Shown piece after piece: positions 34,770-43,126 of a stretch of 64,000 nt of DNA. The position numbers and the translations under genes are program-made. The notes beneath the pieces were generated by a model, which was not told where the DNA came from, searched no databases, and was given only the letters and a program-made list of their open reading frames with translations. The stretch is from contig NZ_JALIEC010000003.1 in NCBI RefSeq assembly GCF_022867865.1, positions 620,001 to 684,000 on the forward strand, in the 5' to 3' direction. The DNA comes from Phaeobacter sp. J2-8 (GTDB taxonomy: Bacteria; Pseudomonadota; Alphaproteobacteria; Rhodobacterales; Rhodobacteraceae). Within the stretch, counting starts at the first letter, position 1, and every line of letters starts with the position of its first letter.

Positions 34770-36122
34770 ATGAGGCGGGACATCTACAGGGCAAATCGGG
34801 CGGCAGGGCTTCTGCCGTGTCTGTTGGTATTGGCGGGCTGTATGTCCGATGGCGACGGCGCGGGTAATTCCGTGACGCGGTTTTTGCAATCCAAACCGAT
34901 GTTGAACGGGTCAGCAGAGCAGGGCGGCGAAGCCGACACTGCTGCTGCGGCGGAAAAACGGGGGGTGGCGTCACCGATCATTGCCACCTTGCAGGAGCGG
35001 CGCAGCATCCTTGATCCGGCATCGCCTTATGGCGCGGTGGCGGGCGCGGTCATGGCCTCTTCTGCGCGCACCGCAGAAGCAGAGCTGCGCGCAGCGCGCC
35101 TGCGGGCGCAGGCGGCCTCCAAGAATTGGCTGCCGTCGATTGGTCCCAACATCTCTCTGAATTCGATGGGGGAATTCGTCACATCGCTGTTCATCGAACA
35201 GGTGATCTATGACAACGGCCGCAAAAAGGCCGAACGTGATTTGGCCGCCCATGACGTGGAATTTGCCGCCGTGACCCTGTCACAAGACAGCAACACCCGG
35301 GTGCATGACGCGCTGGGGCTGTATCTGGCCGCAGAAGAAGGCCGGGAAAAGATCACCGTGGCCGACAGATCGCTGGAGGATATGGGCCATTTTGAATGGG
35401 TGATGAACGAACGCGTGCAGGGCGGTGTTTCTGACCGGTCCGATCTGAACATCATTCGCCAGAAGCTGGCCGAAATCCGGTCGCAACGCGATACCGCGCT
35501 GGGCGATTCCCGCGCGGCGCTGGCGGAACTGGCGGCCATGGCCGGGCATCCGTTGGAGGAGCTGCGCGGCGTTCCGGCGCTTCGGGTCGAAGCAGAAGGC
35601 ACAGAGCCGCTGACGGTCCTCAAGGCGAAGGCCGATCGGGATCGCAGCATCGCAGAAGCCAAGATCGCCCGTGCCGGTCATCTTCCGGGGCTCAAGGCCG
35701 GGGGAACCGTGTCCGGCGACAATTCCGATTTTGGTCTCTCGCTGGCGGCGGATCAACTTCTGGGTCTGGGCACCGGTGCCAGCCTCAAGGCGATTGAGGC
35801 CGCCAAGGAGGCCGCAGGCCGCAAGGTCACCCAAGCCGATGAAGACGCCCGGCGCAAAATCTCTGCCTTGCGCCAACGCGAGGTGGCGCTGGCCCGGCAA
35901 TTGACCGATGCAAACACCTTGGCGCGGCAGGCCAAACATAACCTTGATCTCTTTCAGGCCCAGTATGAGGCCGGGGCGCGACAGGTGATGGATGTGGTTG
36001 GTGTCTATGAAACATGGGCGCGGCAAAGCGGGGCGGCGATCACGCTGAAATATGATCTGGCGCGAGTGCAGATTTCACTGGCGCGGGCCTATGGGTTGCT
36101 GGCCAACGGGTCCGAGATATGA
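34770..36122 (+). CDS. TolC-family outer membrane lipoprotein of the type I secretion system
   Basis: 450 residues starting at ATG 34770, ten bases after GAAAGG; the open frame begins earlier but would hide the signal sequence. The lipobox LAGC predicts a lipoprotein with Cys about residue 24. The mature protein has two OEP repeats of long coiled-coil helices (RTAEAELRAARLRAQAASKN; QYEAGARQVMDVVGVYETWARQSG). It should form the outer-membrane duct for the adhesin. It lies 90 bases after the adhesin and overlaps the ABC exporter start (ATGA at 36119-36122). Confidence 0.9.
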   Translation: MRRDIYRANRAAGLLPCLLVLAGCMSDGDGAGNSVTRFLQSKPMLNGSAEQGGEADTAAAAEKRGVASPIIATLQERRSILDPASPYGAVAGAVMASSARTAEAELRAARLRAQAASKNWLPSIGPNISLNSMGEFVTSLFIEQVIYDNGRKKAERDLAAHDVEFAAVTLSQDSNTRVHDALGLYLAAEEGREKITVADRSLEDMGHFEWVMNERVQGGVSDRSDLNIIRQKLAEIRSQRDTALGDSRAALAELAAMAGHPLEELRGVPALRVEAEGTEPLTVLKAKADRDRSIAEAKIARAGHLPGLKAGGTVSGDNSDFGLSLAADQLLGLGTGASLKAIEAAKEAAGRKVTQADEDARRKISALRQREVALARQLTDANTLARQAKHNLDLFQAQYEAGARQVMDVVGVYETWARQSGAAITLKYDLARVQISLARAYGLLANGSEI

Positions 36123-38452
36123 GCCGCTGGTTGAAATCCGTGGGTGGGCGCAAAGCCAGCCCCACGCCCTTGCGTGCGGTGGCGTCTGATCCGGTGATGA
36201 CCGCACCAAAAAACGAGACAAGATCAAAAACCGCGGACACGGTACCGGCAAAACAGGTGAAGCATGATCGGGCGGCACAGGAACAGCGGGTCAAATCGCG
36301 CGCGTTGCTGATGCGGACCTATGCCGGGCTCTTGGGCTGTGATGTGGTGGTTCAGGATCTGGAACAGGCGTTGCAGGCAAAGCTTGGGCCAGAGGGTGAC
36401 ATTGATGCCGCCCTGATGGCTGCGGCGCTTGGGGCCAACGGGGTTGCGGCCAAGGTGGACCCCGAGCCGACACTTTCCGTTGACATCTGGCTGGCGCTGG
36501 CATGGATGACCTCCGGGCAATGGGTGCTGGTGCTGGGGCAGGACGGCGATGTGGTCCATCTGTTCGACACAAGCTTTCCCGACAACCGCGCGCCGGTGCC
36601 GCTGGCGGAATTCACGCCCTATTTTGCCGGACGTCTGGTGCGGGCCGATGCGGCCTCTGCGGTGCCCGCGCGGACCACAGCTGAGCAGGGCGATGGCCCC
36701 GCGCGTGATCCCAACCAGACCCCGGGTCAATCCGCCGGCGCCCATAGTGGCCAATCCAAGGGCCATTGGTTCTGGGGACAGTTTCCCAAATTCTCGCGTT
36801 ATTTTGGCGAGGTTGCACTTGGGTCTTTGGTGGCGAACCTTCTGGCCGTTGCTGTCGCGCTGTTTTCGCTTCAGGTCTATGACCGGGTGATCCCGCATCA
36901 GAGCGAAGCCACACTCTGGGTGCTGGCGGCGGGGGCCGGCTTTGCCTTGCTGCTGGAGGCGGCGTTGAAACTGGCGCGGGCGCGGTTGATTGACGGCGCC
37001 GGGCGGCAGATCGAATTGAACGTGCAGACCCTGTTGATGAACCGGATTCTGGGGATGCGGTCGGATATGCCGGGGCGGTCCCCGTCGTCGCTTTTTGCGT
37101 CGATGCGCGAATTTTCCTCGGTACGAGAGTTCTTTACCGCCTCCAGCGTTGGTGCGGTGGCGGATATTCCGTTTGTGTTCATCTTCCTGCTGCTTGTGGC
37201 GTCGATCGCGGGCAATGTGGTCTGGGTGTTGATCCTTGGCGGTGTGCTGATGGTGTTGCCGTCGGTGTTCCTGCAAAAACGCATGATCCGACTGACGCAG
37301 GAAATGCAGGGCGCCTCGACCAAGGCATCGCGGCTGTTGCATGAGGCCGTGTCGGAACTGGACACGATCAAGACACAGCGCGGCGAAGACCGGTTTCGCC
37401 GTCTTTGGCTGGAACTGACGACGTTGCAATCGCTGAAGTCTTCGGATCAGCGGCGGCTGGCTTCTGCGCTGACATTCTGGAGCCAGGGCGTGCAGCAGGC
37501 CACATATGTCTGCGCGGTGATTGCCGGCACATATCTGGTGTTTCAGGGGCAGTTCACCGTGGGTTCGATCATTGCCACCGGCATTCTGACCGGGCGCACG
37601 CTGGCCCCGTTGACGCAACTTGCGTCGACCATGGCGCGTTGGGGCAATGTGCGCGCGGCGTTGGAAGGGTTGGACGGGGTGGCGCTGGCGCCGCAGGATC
37701 AGGATCCCGCCCGCAGCTATCTGCGCCGTGACCGGCTGGACGGCGGGTTTGAAATCCGCGAAGTCACCTATCGCTATGAAGAAGATGCACCGGCGGTGTT
37801 GGACATTCCCGGCATTGGCATCACGCCCGGCCAGAAAATTGCGGTGTTGGGGGCCAATGGGTCCGGCAAATCCACATTGCTGAAATTGATGAGCGGGCTT
37901 TATGCGCCGACCAGTGGCCGTATCCTGCTGGATGGCACGGATATGGGCCAGATCGCGCCGCGCGACATTCGCCGCTCGGTTGGGTATCTGGGTCAGGATG
38001 TGCGGCTGTTTTCCGGCACGCTGCGCGACAACCTGAACCTGAACATGCTGGAACAGGACGACGGGCGGCTGTTCGAGGCTTTGGATTTCGCCGGGCTTGG
38101 ACAATTCGTGAAAAGCCACCCCAAGGGGCTGGATCTGGAGATCCGCGACGGCGGATCGGGCCTGTCCATCGGGCAGCGCCAGTCGATTGGCTGGGCACGG
38201 TTGTGGTTGCAGGATCCGGTGGTCTGTCTTCTGGATGAACCCACGGCGGCGCTGGATCAAACGTTGGAAAAGACGTTGATTTCCCGGCTGGAAACCTGGC
38301 TTGAGGGGCGCACCGCGCTGATTGCCACCCACCGGGTGCCCATCCTGTCGCTGGCCACGCGCACCATGGTGCTGCAAAACGGCCGCATGGCTGTGGATGG
38401 GCCGCGCGACAAGGTTCTGGAACATCTGACCAACACGCGGGGGGCATCGTGA
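36119..38452 (+). CDS. Type I secretion ABC exporter with degenerate C39 domain (LapB-like)
   Basis: 777 residues. An N-terminal C39-like domain (about 60-175) lacks the catalytic cysteine, so it binds rather than cleaves the substrate, as in LapB and HlyB. Residues 175-215 are a polar linker, 215-480 the membrane domain, 530-770 the ATPase: Walker A GANGSGKST (578-586), signature LSIGQRQ (about 682, Ile in place of the first Gly), Walker B VVCLLDEP (Asp706 region). It powers export of the Ig-repeat protein through the adjacent HlyD and TolC partners. The C39-like start is preceded by a 60-residue basic extension. Confidence 0.92.
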   Translation: MSRWLKSVGGRKASPTPLRAVASDPVMTAPKNETRSKTADTVPAKQVKHDRAAQEQRVKSRALLMRTYAGLLGCDVVVQDLEQALQAKLGPEGDIDAALMAAALGANGVAAKVDPEPTLSVDIWLALAWMTSGQWVLVLGQDGDVVHLFDTSFPDNRAPVPLAEFTPYFAGRLVRADAASAVPARTTAEQGDGPARDPNQTPGQSAGAHSGQSKGHWFWGQFPKFSRYFGEVALGSLVANLLAVAVALFSLQVYDRVIPHQSEATLWVLAAGAGFALLLEAALKLARARLIDGAGRQIELNVQTLLMNRILGMRSDMPGRSPSSLFASMREFSSVREFFTASSVGAVADIPFVFIFLLLVASIAGNVVWVLILGGVLMVLPSVFLQKRMIRLTQEMQGASTKASRLLHEAVSELDTIKTQRGEDRFRRLWLELTTLQSLKSSDQRRLASALTFWSQGVQQATYVCAVIAGTYLVFQGQFTVGSIIATGILTGRTLAPLTQLASTMARWGNVRAALEGLDGVALAPQDQDPARSYLRRDRLDGGFEIREVTYRYEEDAPAVLDIPGIGITPGQKIAVLGANGSGKSTLLKLMSGLYAPTSGRILLDGTDMGQIAPRDIRRSVGYLGQDVRLFSGTLRDNLNLNMLEQDDGRLFEALDFAGLGQFVKSHPKGLDLEIRDGGSGLSIGQRQSIGWARLWLQDPVVCLLDEPTAALDQTLEKTLISRLETWLEGRTALIATHRVPILSLATRTMVLQNGRMAVDGPRDKVLEHLTNTRGAS

Positions 38453-39639
38453 TGGCTGCGTCTGCGACCAATATTTCGGGCTTTGCCGGTCGTCAGCTGC
38501 GGGGGCCCTCGTTGACGATCTGGCTTTGCGGGGTCACGGTTCTGGTGTTTGTCCTTTGGGCGGCCTTTGCCTGGATTGACGAGATCGTGCGGGCCGATGG
38601 CGAGATCATTTCGTCGTCGCGGCCCCAGATCATTCAGAACCTCGAAGGCGGGATTCTGGCCGAACTGATGGTGAAAGAGGGCGATGTCGTGATGCAGGGC
38701 GATATGCTCGCCCGTCTGCATGCCACCCAGTTCCAATCTTCGGTTGATGATCTTCAGGATCAGATCGCAGCACTGGAAATTCGCCGCATCCGGCTTGAGG
38801 CCGAAATGGACGGTGCCAAGGAATTCGAGGTGCCAGCCGATCTGATTGTCCGGCTGCCCGAAATGGTGGCGTCGGAACGCGTGCTGTTGGCGGCCCGGCA
38901 GGGGGACTATGTCAGCCGCCGGGACGGTGCCGAGCTGGTGTTGGAACAAGCTGCCAGCGAATTGCAGCTGATGGAGAACATGCTGGCGAAAGAGGTGGTT
39001 GCCCTGATCGAAGTGACCCGCGCCCGCAAGGCACATGCGGATGCGAAAGTGCGCTATAACGAGGTGATCACCCAAACCGAGCTTGAGCGCGCACAGGGCT
39101 ATTCCGATACTCTGAAAGAGTTGGCGACGCTGAAACAGACCCTGAAATCCAGCCTGGATCAATTGAACCGCACCACGTTGCGTTCGCCGATGCATGGTAT
39201 GGTCAACAATCTGTCGGTCACCACGATTGGCGGCGTTGTCCGCCCCGGCGAAGAAATCCTGCAAATCATTCCGCTGGACGAGGAATTGTTTGTCGAGGCC
39301 CAGGTGCGCCCCGAAGACATCGCCAATATCCGCCGGGGGCAGGCAGCCACGGTCAAGCTGTCCGCCTATGATTACACGATCTATGGTACGTTGAAGGGGC
39401 AGGTGGATTTCATTTCTGCGGATACCTTCAAGGATGATCGCGTGCGCGAAGCCGAGCAGGACCCGCATTACAAGGTGACCCTGCGCGTTGATATGTCGAG
39501 CCTGACCGACCGCCAGGCGCAGATCGAGATCCGCCCCGGCATGCAGGCCCAGGTAGAATTGCACACCGGCGAAAAGACCGTGCTGCAATATCTCTTGAAA
39601 CCGCTCTACAAGAGCCGCGAGGCTTTGCGCGAACCCTGA
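38452..39639 (+). CDS. HlyD-family type I secretion periplasmic adaptor
   Basis: 395 residues from ATG 38452, which overlaps the exporter stop by one base (TGATG). One membrane helix near residues 18-40 (IWLCGVTVLVFVLWAAFAW) is followed by the lipoyl half-motif (RADGEIISSSRPQIIQNLEGGILAEL), a long coiled coil (about 90-245) and the second lipoyl half plus beta-barrel (SPMHGMVNNLSVTTIGGVVRPGE; QIEIRPGMQAQVEL). This is the standard LapC/HlyD layout, linking the inner-membrane exporter to the outer-membrane duct. Confidence 0.94.
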   Translation: MAASATNISGFAGRQLRGPSLTIWLCGVTVLVFVLWAAFAWIDEIVRADGEIISSSRPQIIQNLEGGILAELMVKEGDVVMQGDMLARLHATQFQSSVDDLQDQIAALEIRRIRLEAEMDGAKEFEVPADLIVRLPEMVASERVLLAARQGDYVSRRDGAELVLEQAASELQLMENMLAKEVVALIEVTRARKAHADAKVRYNEVITQTELERAQGYSDTLKELATLKQTLKSSLDQLNRTTLRSPMHGMVNNLSVTTIGGVVRPGEEILQIIPLDEELFVEAQVRPEDIANIRRGQAATVKLSAYDYTIYGTLKGQVDFISADTFKDDRVREAEQDPHYKVTLRVDMSSLTDRQAQIEIRPGMQAQVELHTGEKTVLQYLLKPLYKSREALREP

Positions 39640-39772
39640 TTGATTTCAATGTGCCTCCTTGCGGAGGCGCAGTATCTTGGTGTTTGTGGCGACATGAGCC
39701 CCGGGGTTCGACTGTCCGCGCTTTTGGCGGCGGCGGCATGCGTATTTTTCAAGAGAAGAAGATTGGGACCAG

Positions 39773-40261
39773 ATGGTTTGTGAATTATGTGATGCACCAG
39801 AGGCGGTTGCCGTTGGCGAGGTGCAGCTCTGTACGACATGTGCGGCCGGTTTGGCGGGGGATGTCAGCGACGATCCACATTGGCAATGTTTGCACGGCGC
39901 GGTTTGGGCCGAGCGGCCAGAGGTGCAATTGGCGGCGGCACGGATCCTGGTGAAGCTGGAGGCTCCTTGGGCGCAGGAGGTTCTGGCCATGGGGGCCTTG
40001 CCCGAAGCGGTTCTGGCAGAAGCCGAGGGCGGCGCGGTGCCGCAGGTCTTGCATCGCGACACCAATGGTGTGGTCCTTGCGGCGGGTGATACGGTTGTGT
40101 TGATCAAGGATCTGCCGGTCAAGGGCGCCGGGTTCACCGCAAAACGCGGCACTGCTGTGCGGGGGATTTCGCTGGTGGCTGAGAATGCCGGGCATATCGA
40201 GGGCCGGGTCGACGGCCAGCGCATTGTGATCTTGACCGAATTTGTAAAACGGCAGGGGTGA
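39773..40261 (+). CDS. PhnA-family (YjdM-like) zinc-ribbon protein
   Basis: 162 residues. The N-terminus has a zinc ribbon with Cys3, Cys6, Cys20 and Cys23 (CELC...CTTC). The C-terminal domain (about 98-160) matches PhnA: DTNGVVLAAGDTVVLIKDLPVKGAG, KRGTAVRGI, EFVKRQG. The middle segment (30-95) is longer and less conserved than in E. coli YjdM. Despite the name, the family is not firmly tied to phosphonate metabolism and its role is unclear. The gene stands alone between the secretion operon and the converging dtd gene. Confidence 0.88.
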   Translation: MVCELCDAPEAVAVGEVQLCTTCAAGLAGDVSDDPHWQCLHGAVWAERPEVQLAAARILVKLEAPWAQEVLAMGALPEAVLAEAEGGAVPQVLHRDTNGVVLAAGDTVVLIKDLPVKGAGFTAKRGTAVRGISLVAENAGHIEGRVDGQRIVILTEFVKRQG

Positions 40262-40266
40262 TCCCC

Positions 40267-40707
40267 CTAGCCGTCGGTATCCAGCGGGATTGTCACCGGG
40301 CCGTCGTTGATCAGGCTGACCTGCATGTTGGCGCCGAATTGGCCGGTTTCGACGGTGATGCCTTCGCCGCGCAGCGCCTCGGCGAAGGCGAGGTACAGCG
40401 TTTCCCCAATGTCGGGCGGGGCAGCGGCGGAAAACCCGGGCCGATTGCCGCGCCGACAATCCGCAGCGAGGGTGAATTGGCTGATCACCAGGGCGGACCC
40501 GTTGATATCGCGCAGCGCACGGTTCATCTTGCCGGTCTCATCCGGGAAAATCCGCAGGCGGGCGGTTTTGGCCGATTTTTCCGCGTCGGCTGTGGTGTCG
40601 CCCTGCATGGCACAGATCAGGATCATCAGGCCGGGGCCGCATTGGCCGATGCGCTGGCCATCGACCCGGACAGCGGCCTCTGACACCCGTTGCAGGACCG
40701 CTCTCAT
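40267..40707 (-). CDS. dtd: D-aminoacyl-tRNA deacylase
   Basis: 146 residues, the usual length. The two cross-subunit active-site motifs are present: [17 protein letters not shown] in the middle and [11 protein letters not shown] at the C-terminus, containing the Gly-cisPro-like selectivity region. It removes D-amino acids (and glycine from tRNA-Ala) from mischarged tRNAs. Its ATG overlaps the stop of the PfkB kinase gene (ATGA), so the two share a transcript although their functions are unrelated. Confidence 0.95.
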   Translation of the reverse strand: MRAVLQRVSEAAVRVDGQRIGQCGPGLMILICAMQGDTTADAEKSAKTARLRIFPDETGKMNRALRDINGSALVISQFTLAADCRRGNRPGFSAAAPPDIGETLYLAFAEALRGEGITVETGQFGANMQVSLINDGPVTIPLDTDG

Positions 40708-41614
40708 GCCAGTTCGTGTGACCAGGGCGGATTGGCGCCCGCGCGGCTGACGGTGATGGCGGCTGCGCGCATGCCGAGTTCGATGGCAGGTTTCAAAGCG
40801 TCGAGATCTGCGGCGGCAAAGGCGGCTTTGTCCGCAAGTCCCGATTGGTGCAATCCGGCCAACATGCCGGCGTTGAACGTATCGCCCGCGCCCACGGTAT
40901 CGACCACTTTGGCCTTTTCGGTTGGCAGGTCCAGACTGCCCTTGGCGCTGAGCGCCAGGACTCCTCTGCGCCGCGGGTCATCAGGACAACGCCGACGCCC
41001 TGGTCAATCAGGGCCTGTGGATCGGTGCCGCCGGTCAGCCATTCCAGATCCTCGTCAGAGACCTTGACGATGTCAGCCAGTGCAATCATCGCGTCCAGTC
41101 GGGCCCGATAGCGCGCGGCATCGCGGATGAAGCCGGGGCGGATATTGGGGTCGATCATGATCAGGCGATTGGCGGCCTCCCGGCTGGCCAAGGCTGCATA
41201 GGTGTCGGCGCAGGGTTCGCTGACCAGGCTGATGCCGCCAAAGAACAGCGTTGTCAGCGCCTCGGGCAGGGCGGGCAGATCCGCGGGATCCATCATCCGG
41301 CAGGCGGTGTTTTCGTCGTAAAAGGCATAGGTCGCATGACCGTCTTTCAGCGTGACAAAGGCCAGGGTCGTCGGATTGTCGCTGCGTGGTGCCAGGCTGC
41401 TGTCGACATGGGATGCGGTCAGGTCGGCCTCAAGCAATTGACCAAACAGATCGCGGCTGAGCCCGCCGAAATATCCCGCAGGCGCCCCCAGTCGGCCCAG
41501 CGCGATGGCGGTGTTGTAAACCGCGCCGCCGGTATGAGGGGCGAAGGCCAATTCACCCAACGTGGTTTCGCGGGGCAGCATGTCGATCAGTGATTCACCG
41601 CAGCAAAGGATCAT
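40704..41614 (-). pseudogene. PfkB-family carbohydrate kinase (fructokinase-like), one frameshift
   Basis: The frame from ATG 41614 gives MILCCGESLIDMLP and the ribokinase/PfkB core up to VVLMTRGAE, then derails. The C-terminal signature [17 protein letters not shown] with the catalytic Asp continues in another frame to the TGA at 40704-40706. Restoring one G/C at 40963-40964 joins them into a normal kinase of about 303 residues. Members phosphorylate fructose, ribose, 2-keto-3-deoxygluconate or similar sugars; the GESLIDMLP start is usual for fructokinases. The break probably is a sequencing indel. Confidence 0.87.
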
Positions 41615-41800
41615 GGGATATTCCTGTTCGGGCCCGGAAGGCCGGGGTCAGATGTGAGTGCGCCACTTTTTGCGCCCATTTGTTTGCGCTAACATGACGT
41701 AATTTGCCGTCTGTGGCAAGCGATTGGACCGGATGTGGCCCGGATGTGGCGTCGGGTCGCGGGGCGACATGTACAGGGTGCGCCGCGCCATGACGCGTGA

Positions 41801-42928
41801 TCATTGTTGTGTCGTGGCCCAGACATAGCCAATCGCCCCCGCGACAATCAATCCGATCACCATGGCAATGGCGATCTTGATGGCCGACCAAGGGCGTTCG
41901 CCCTGTACCCGGCCCGTGCGTCCGTTTACCACAAAGCGATAGGTCTTGCCGCGATATTTGTAGGCCGCCAGCCAGACCGGCAAGAGAATATGTTTAAAGG
42001 TGATGGCGCTGATATCGGTGTTGATGTCATGAATGCGCTGGCGATCGCCGCCAATGTCGAATTTTACGTCGCGCTGGATCATCCGGTCCATGTGGTTGCG
42101 GGCCTCGGCAAAGCCTTCGTCAAGCTCGACCGCATAGCCCTCGGCGCGAAAACCAGCAAGGAATTCAGGGCGATACGGCTCCAGCTCTGTCAGATCCCAG
42201 GGTTCCAGATTGTCGGTATAGCGTTTGGGCAGCGAGCGGGACGCCAACACCAGCACATCGTCAAAAAACCGCGCCACCCGGCCAGAAACCGAGCGCCAGC
42301 GCACCTTTTGGACCCGGCGTGTTTCGGTCTTGCCATTGCGGGTCACGGTGCGGGTTTCGTAATAGACGGTGCCGCGTTCGCCACGATAGGCGGATTTGGT
42401 ATCGGCATCAAAGGTCCAATAGGGGACATAGATGCCGTCCATCTTGCGGCCTTTGCGGGCGTATTCCTGCAACCCGTTGGGGGCAAACCACAGCTTGCCG
42501 AGCCAATCGGTCATCGCCTTGTGGGCGGCGCGTTCCTCTAGCGCAAAGGGCAGCAGGCCACGGGGTTTGATATGGCGGTGCGTGCCGGTGTCGACGACCA
42601 CGGGGGTGGCACAGAACGGACATTCGCGGGCGTGATCCACGTCATTGAATTCCACCTGCGCGGCGCAATTGGGGCATTTGGAAACACGGGTTTCTTCGAT
42701 GTCTTCCTGGGGCAATTGCTGGCGTATGGCGGCCTGGAAATCCAGTTCCTTGAGGGCGGCACCGGCCCAGGGTCCAGATTGAACCACATCCGTATTGCCG
42801 CAATGGTCACATTTCAGCCCGCCGGTGCCGGGATCAAACCGGAAATCCGCGCCGCATTCGTCGCAGGGGAAACGATGCTCAGCCTCAGGGGCGTCGGGTG
42901 GTGGGGGAGGGGAAATGTTGTCGGCCAT
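41801..42928 (-). CDS. Double zinc-ribbon membrane-anchored protein (TFIIB-type zinc finger)
   Basis: 375 residues. The N-terminal half has two zinc ribbons: Cys22/25/40/43 (CDEC...CDHC) and Cys85/88/103/106 (CPNC...CPFC). A conserved central domain (about 115-330, WLGKLWFAPNGL, GIYVPYWTFDADTKSAYRGERG) follows, and a single membrane helix near 352-370 ends the protein. Proteins of this type, often annotated primosomal protein N' or TFIIB-type zinc finger, are encoded beside SPFH and TelA genes in several bacteria. It is the last gene of the TerC-TelA operon and may act as an adaptor on the membrane complex (inference). Confidence 0.8.
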   Translation of the reverse strand: MADNISPPPPPDAPEAEHRFPCDECGADFRFDPGTGGLKCDHCGNTDVVQSGPWAGAALKELDFQAAIRQQLPQEDIEETRVSKCPNCAAQVEFNDVDHARECPFCATPVVVDTGTHRHIKPRGLLPFALEERAAHKAMTDWLGKLWFAPNGLQEYARKGRKMDGIYVPYWTFDADTKSAYRGERGTVYYETRTVTRNGKTETRRVQKVRWRSVSGRVARFFDDVLVLASRSLPKRYTDNLEPWDLTELEPYRPEFLAGFRAEGYAVELDEGFAEARNHMDRMIQRDVKFDIGGDRQRIHDINTDISAITFKHILLPVWLAAYKYRGKTYRFVVNGRTGRVQGERPWSAIKIAIAMVIGLIVAGAIGYVWATTQQ

Positions 42929-43026
42929 AAAACGGTATCCCGGGGAATCTATGATCTACCTTAGGGTGGGTGCGCGCCAGACTGCAACATCGGCGGAGGC
43001 AGAGGTATCTGCCAATGCAAAGGCGC

Positions 43027-43093
43027 GGTCCCGGACTTGCTCCGGGACCTCTGTTCAAACCGGCGGTGGAGGTCCCGGATCAAGTCCGGGACT
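43027..43093. repeat. Pair of REP-like palindromes (GGTCCCGGA-N5-TCCGGGACC)
   Basis: Two hairpins in tandem: 43027-43049 (perfect 9-bp arms, loop CTTGC) and 43071-43093 (8 of 9 paired, loop TCAAG). The loops are reverse complements, so the two elements lie in opposite orientation. Sequences of the form CCCGGATCAAGTCCGGG are dispersed intergenic repeats in many alphaproteobacteria. Here they separate the zinc-ribbon and SPFH genes and could stabilise or attenuate the operon mRNA. Confidence 0.8.
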
Positions 43094-43126
43094 GCGTCGG
43101 TTTGCGGACCGAAAAAACGGGGCGTG

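Noticed and set aside
30734-34783. Long open frames (689 and 546 codons) on the strand opposite the adhesin gene
   Set aside because: They mirror the repeat codon structure of the real gene; their His/Arg/Gly/Asp-rich translations are typical shadows and match no family.
36224-38425. A 733-codon open frame antisense to the exporter gene
   Set aside because: The plus-strand frame encodes a full ABC exporter with all motifs; the antisense product is Gln/Arg/His-rich and without domains.
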